From an uncultured Megasphaera sp. (GTDB lineage: Bacteria; Bacillota; Negativicutes; Veillonellales; Megasphaeraceae), in NCBI GenBank assembly GCA_934202965.1, contig CAKPYN010000003.1, positions 123,348 to 187,347 on the forward strand: a stretch of DNA of 64,000 nt, given 5' to 3'. The notes below the pieces were generated by a model, which did not search any database, had not been told where the DNA came from, and was given only the letters and a program-made list of their open reading frames with translations. How positions within the stretch are numbered: the stretch's first letter is position 1; each line of letters opens with the position of its first letter. Positions 61,399-64,000 of the stretch are shown one piece after another. The position numbers were made by a program, and so were the translations under genes.

Positions 61399-61932
61399 AT
61401 GCGAAGATTGTTTACTATATTCACAACTGCGCTGGTAATACTTTGTCTTTGGCATGCCGCTATGGGCAGTTTTATGCTGCTAGGTATTAGTACGCGTCCC
61501 GCAGCTTTTATGGGATATCTAGCTGGTATTCTAGCTGTTTTTCATATGCTCTTAGGCTGTCGTTATTGGCTGCGTACGTTAAAACATGCACAATGTTTTC
61601 GATATATCTATGCCAATCGTCTGTTTTGGCTTCGCCGACTCAGCGGCATTGCCGTTTTACTGTTATTCATTTTTCACTGGCAAGTATTTGGCAGCATGCA
61701 GGGAACGCACTATATTTTATTTGAATTTACCATATGTAAGCTTATAACACAGTTTCTTTTTGTCAGTATGTTATTTCTCCATATTGGACTCAATATACGT
61801 TCGTTGCTTTTAACATTAGGAATGCAGCATGTATCTGCACATGCCTATGATATATACGGCATTCTTGCTGTGTTCTATTTGTTTATAACAGGCAGTCTTA
61901 TCTATTATTATGCAGGATGGCAATATCTATGA
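61399..61932 (+). CDS. Probable membrane anchor subunit of fumarate reductase / succinate dehydrogenase
   Basis: The 177-residue protein has about five hydrophobic helices with histidines placed inside or near them (LWHAAMGSF, FHMLLGCRYW, FHWQVFG, FLHIGLNIR), as in cytochrome b anchors that bind heme and quinone. Direct similarity is hard to judge by eye. Its stop overlaps the start of the flavoprotein gene by 4 bp, which supports the assignment. Confidence 0.7.
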   Translation: MRRLFTIFTTALVILCLWHAAMGSFMLLGISTRPAAFMGYLAGILAVFHMLLGCRYWLRTLKHAQCFRYIYANRLFWLRRLSGIAVLLLFIFHWQVFGSMQGTHYILFEFTICKLITQFLFVSMLFLHIGLNIRSLLLTLGMQHVSAHAYDIYGILAVFYLFITGSLIYYYAGWQYL

Positions 61933-63482
61933 GTAAAAAAATCATCATCATTGGTGCTGGATTGGCCGGTATGGCCGCTGCGTTAACAGCTGCTAAAAAA
62001 AATCACATCGTATATCTCGTTTCTACACTGCCTTCCGAGCAATCCCAGTCCGTCATGGCAGAAGGTGGTATTAACGGCGCGCTGAATACAAAAGGCGAAA
62101 ACGATAGTCCCCTAGAACATTACCATGACACCATGCAAGCGGGATGCGAACTGGCAGATCCCAACGCCGTATGGAATATGACACAAGCCGCACCATCCCT
62201 CATTAATCGGTTAGCCGCTATGGGCGTTCCCTTTAATCGCATTAATAATTCATACGATATAGATCTGCGAAATTTCGGCGGGCAGAAAAAAAAACGAACT
62301 GCCTTTGTACAAAGCGATACAGGAAAACAGTTAGTGACTGCTTTTATCGATGCACTCCGCCGTGAAGAAGAACGCAACCAAGTGTATCGATTTTCCCACC
62401 ACCAATTTGTCACATTATATCATGCCGGCACGGTATGCGGTGGTTGTATCATTCAAGACACCTATACGGGACGGCAGCAAACACTGCTTGGCGATGCCGT
62501 TATCATCGCAACCGGCGGTATGCATGGATTATTTCCATATACGACAGGTTCCCTTGCCAATACAGGAGCCGTAACTGCCGAACTATTTCGGTTAGGTCTT
62601 CCCCTTGCCAACGGTGAATTTATTCAATGCCATCCCACGACGGTAGTAAGCAATGGTAAACGCATGCTGCTCAGCGAAGCTGCTCGTGGTGAAGGCGGCC
62701 GTCTATATACGCTTCGTCAAGGAAAACCCTATTATTTCATGGAAGAAAAATATCCTACCTTAGGCAATTTAATGCCCCGTGACATTACGGCCCGCGAAAT
62801 AGAAGCCACGAGCGAACAATACGGTACGGTTTACTTGGATATGCGGCATCTTTCTCAGGATGTAATTGAACACAAATTACAAGGTCTTCTCGACGATTGC
62901 CAAACCTATTTAGGCCTATCCATTCGCACCTCTCCGATTCCGGTCGCACCGGGGATTCATTATTTTATGGGCGGTTTATACGTAGATGCCGCACATCGTA
63001 CACCCTGGCAAAATCTCTATGCTGCTGGTGAATGCGCCTGCCAGTATCATGGTGCTAATCGGTTAGGCGGCAACTCTCTTTTAGGTACTATCTATGGCGG
63101 CATAACGGCCGCCAGCACAGCTTGTGCCGAAGGAAATAGCTCTGCTTGTCAGGCATATTGTCATGCTGCATCTGTACCCCCATCTCCTTCTCCGCAAGAA
63201 TGGCAACTGTTACGTCAGTCATTACATCATGCATTAGGGCTGCGTCACTGTCAATCGTTATTGATACAGGGATTGAAAGAAATAAACGATTTTCAACAGC
63301 CGCCATTTCTATTGGGAAAAACACTGCTATATAGTGCACTCGCCCGCAAAGAAAGCCGAGGTGCTCATTGGCGCATAGATTACCCTGCCCGCAATGATGC
63401 CGTATATAAAAAAACAACAATTGCTACTTATAATGGCTCTTCTATCCAAATTCAATTTATGCCAATTCCCACAAAGAGGTGA
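61929..63482 (+). CDS. frdA: Fumarate reductase / succinate dehydrogenase flavoprotein subunit
   Basis: The 517-residue protein has the FAD site KIIIIGAGLAGMAAALTAA, EGGINGALNTKGENDSPLEHYHDTM at the histidyl-flavin region, IQCHPTTVV, and the active-site LSEAARGEGGRLY and PRDITAREI. It also has the late FAD block GECACQYHGANRLGGNSLLG. It is somewhat shorter than typical subunits of 580-600 residues, mainly at the C-terminus. Fumarate reduction is the likely direction in this anaerobe. ATG 61929 follows AGGATGG. Confidence 0.93.
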   Translation: MSKKIIIIGAGLAGMAAALTAAKKNHIVYLVSTLPSEQSQSVMAEGGINGALNTKGENDSPLEHYHDTMQAGCELADPNAVWNMTQAAPSLINRLAAMGVPFNRINNSYDIDLRNFGGQKKKRTAFVQSDTGKQLVTAFIDALRREEERNQVYRFSHHQFVTLYHAGTVCGGCIIQDTYTGRQQTLLGDAVIIATGGMHGLFPYTTGSLANTGAVTAELFRLGLPLANGEFIQCHPTTVVSNGKRMLLSEAARGEGGRLYTLRQGKPYYFMEEKYPTLGNLMPRDITAREIEATSEQYGTVYLDMRHLSQDVIEHKLQGLLDDCQTYLGLSIRTSPIPVAPGIHYFMGGLYVDAAHRTPWQNLYAAGECACQYHGANRLGGNSLLGTIYGGITAASTACAEGNSSACQAYCHAASVPPSPSPQEWQLLRQSLHHALGLRHCQSLLIQGLKEINDFQQPPFLLGKTLLYSALARKESRGAHWRIDYPARNDAVYKKTTIATYNGSSIQIQFMPIPTKR

Positions 63483-63489
63483 TATTCAC

Positions 63490-63837
63490 ATGTATACATT
63501 ACGCATTCAACGACAAAATGCACCTAACACACCCCCGTATTGGCAAGAATTTCTCTATGACGGCACACGTGATGACTCAATTGCAGCCGCACTCCGTGTC
63601 CTTAATGATCACGCGCCGCTGCAAACAAAAGATGGTCACGAAGTTTCTCCTATTGGCTGGCAATGCAGCTGCATGGTTCGCAAATGCGGGGCCTGTGCTA
63701 TGGTTATTAATGGATTGCCACGTCTTGCCTGCGCAACATTCTTTCGTGAATTTCGCCATGCTACGATTACCATTACACCATTGCGTAAATTTCCTGTCAT
63801 TCATCTAAAATGCGGGCAGGATACTCCGACCTCTTAG
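63490..63837 (+). pseudogene. frdB: Fumarate reductase iron-sulfur subunit, cut by an IS element
   Basis: The frame from ATG 63490 (AAAGAGGTGAT upstream) gives 115 residues; the intact subunit is about 230-250. The N-terminal 2Fe-2S domain is complete with C61, C66, C69 and C81 (CMVRKCGACAMVINGLPRLAC region). After PLRKFPVI, where relatives continue with RDLVVD, the sequence changes and stops within the hairpin of an IS200/IS605-type end. The 4Fe-4S and 3Fe-4S half is therefore missing here; it may lie beyond the element, outside the window. Confidence 0.82.
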
Positions 63838-63856
63838 GTCGGGGAAGAATGCCCGC
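63812..63856 (+). mobile_element. Left-end hairpin of an IS200/IS605-family element
   Basis: An outer stem GCGGGCA (63812-63818) with TGCCCGC (63850-63856) encloses an inner stem CCGACCT (63826-63832) with AGGTCGG (63836-63842). Subterminal hairpins without terminal inverted repeats are the mark of this family. The boundary is near 63804-63811, directly where frdB similarity ends. Confidence 0.7.
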
Positions 63857-63953
63857 CTCACCTCACTTTCTAAAAATACTATGATATCAGCAAAATATAT
63901 TGTATAATATTTTTGATGAAAGTAATATAACTTTAGAAAGGCAGGTGATAAAA

Positions 63954-64000
63954 ATGTCCAACCTAACCAAAACTATAAAACTTCGCATCAATATTTCTCC
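63954..64000 (+). CDS. tnpB: TnpB-like protein, first codons
   Basis: The ATG at 63954 has AGGCAGGTGAT upstream and opens MSNLTKTIKLRINIS, which resembles the beginning of IS605/IS1341-type TnpB (RNA-guided nuclease) proteins. Only 15 codons are in the window, so the call rests mostly on context: a left-end hairpin 100 bp upstream and no tnpA between. Confidence 0.55.
   Translation, partial: MSNLTKTIKLRINIS

Overview
The window is a low-to-moderate GC chromosome segment from an anaerobic member of the Negativicutes, most likely close to Megasphaera. This is inferred from PolC-type polymerase, CtsR/McsA/McsB/ClpC, DprA/ComEA/ComEC, a crotonase and 3-hydroxybutyryl-CoA dehydrogenase pair typical of butyrate/caproate producers, a branched fumarate reductase locus, and the gene order of rpsP-khpA-ylqD-rimM-trmD. 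The species call is inference; no search was run.

Layout. 1-6862: end of dprA, an unusual exonuclease with two RNase H-type hybrid-binding domains, the crt and hbd genes, a sugar kinase behind an FMN riboswitch, mscL and a TrpR-like regulator. 6871-16914: polC (without the usual built-in proofreading domain), a VanW-family protein, holA, comEC, comEA, and divergent purC. 16973-22026: a small secreted protein, rnpB (RNase P RNA), then a decayed prophage/IS island with a YoeB/RelB toxin-antitoxin pair, lying between two diverged copies of the yebC 3' end. 22043-26524: tRNA/ribosome and SRP genes. 26681-29800: thiM-thiW under a leader that looks like a non-canonical thiamine riboswitch, and an alanine/sodium symporter. 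29991-35711: ctsR-mcsA-mcsB-clpC and a DUF535 gene. 36006-43061: the complete F-type ATP synthase operon. 43414-50031: wecB, tagO-type transferase, DUF711 and ACT proteins, phosphoglucomutase, exonuclease III. 50139-60671: a complete type I-F CRISPR-Cas system. 60873-64000: a fumarate reductase operon whose iron-sulfur subunit is cut short by an IS200/IS605-type (TnpB) element running off the window.

The most striking observation is in the 240-bp gap between cas1 and cas2-3. It holds two degenerate copies of the I-F repeat with compensatory stem changes, flanking a 20-nt pseudo-spacer. The first 17 nt of that pseudo-spacer match, with one mismatch, a site that has an adjacent CC (the I-F PAM) and covers the -35 box and spacer of the predicted cas2-3 promoter. 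Both mismatches within the first 18 positions fall at positions 12 and 18, the every-sixth-base positions that are flipped out in type I effectors. This is the layout expected of a guide RNA that makes the Csy complex repress its own operon (a CreR-like cas-regulating RNA).

How the parts work together: Cas1 and Cas2-3 acquire spacers; Cas6f cuts the 37-repeat array transcript, which has its own leader promoter; Cas8f-Cas5f-Cas7f-Cas6f form the surveillance complex; Cas2-3 destroys targets. The pseudo-array would keep expression of cas2-3 and the csy genes in step with the amount of free effector.
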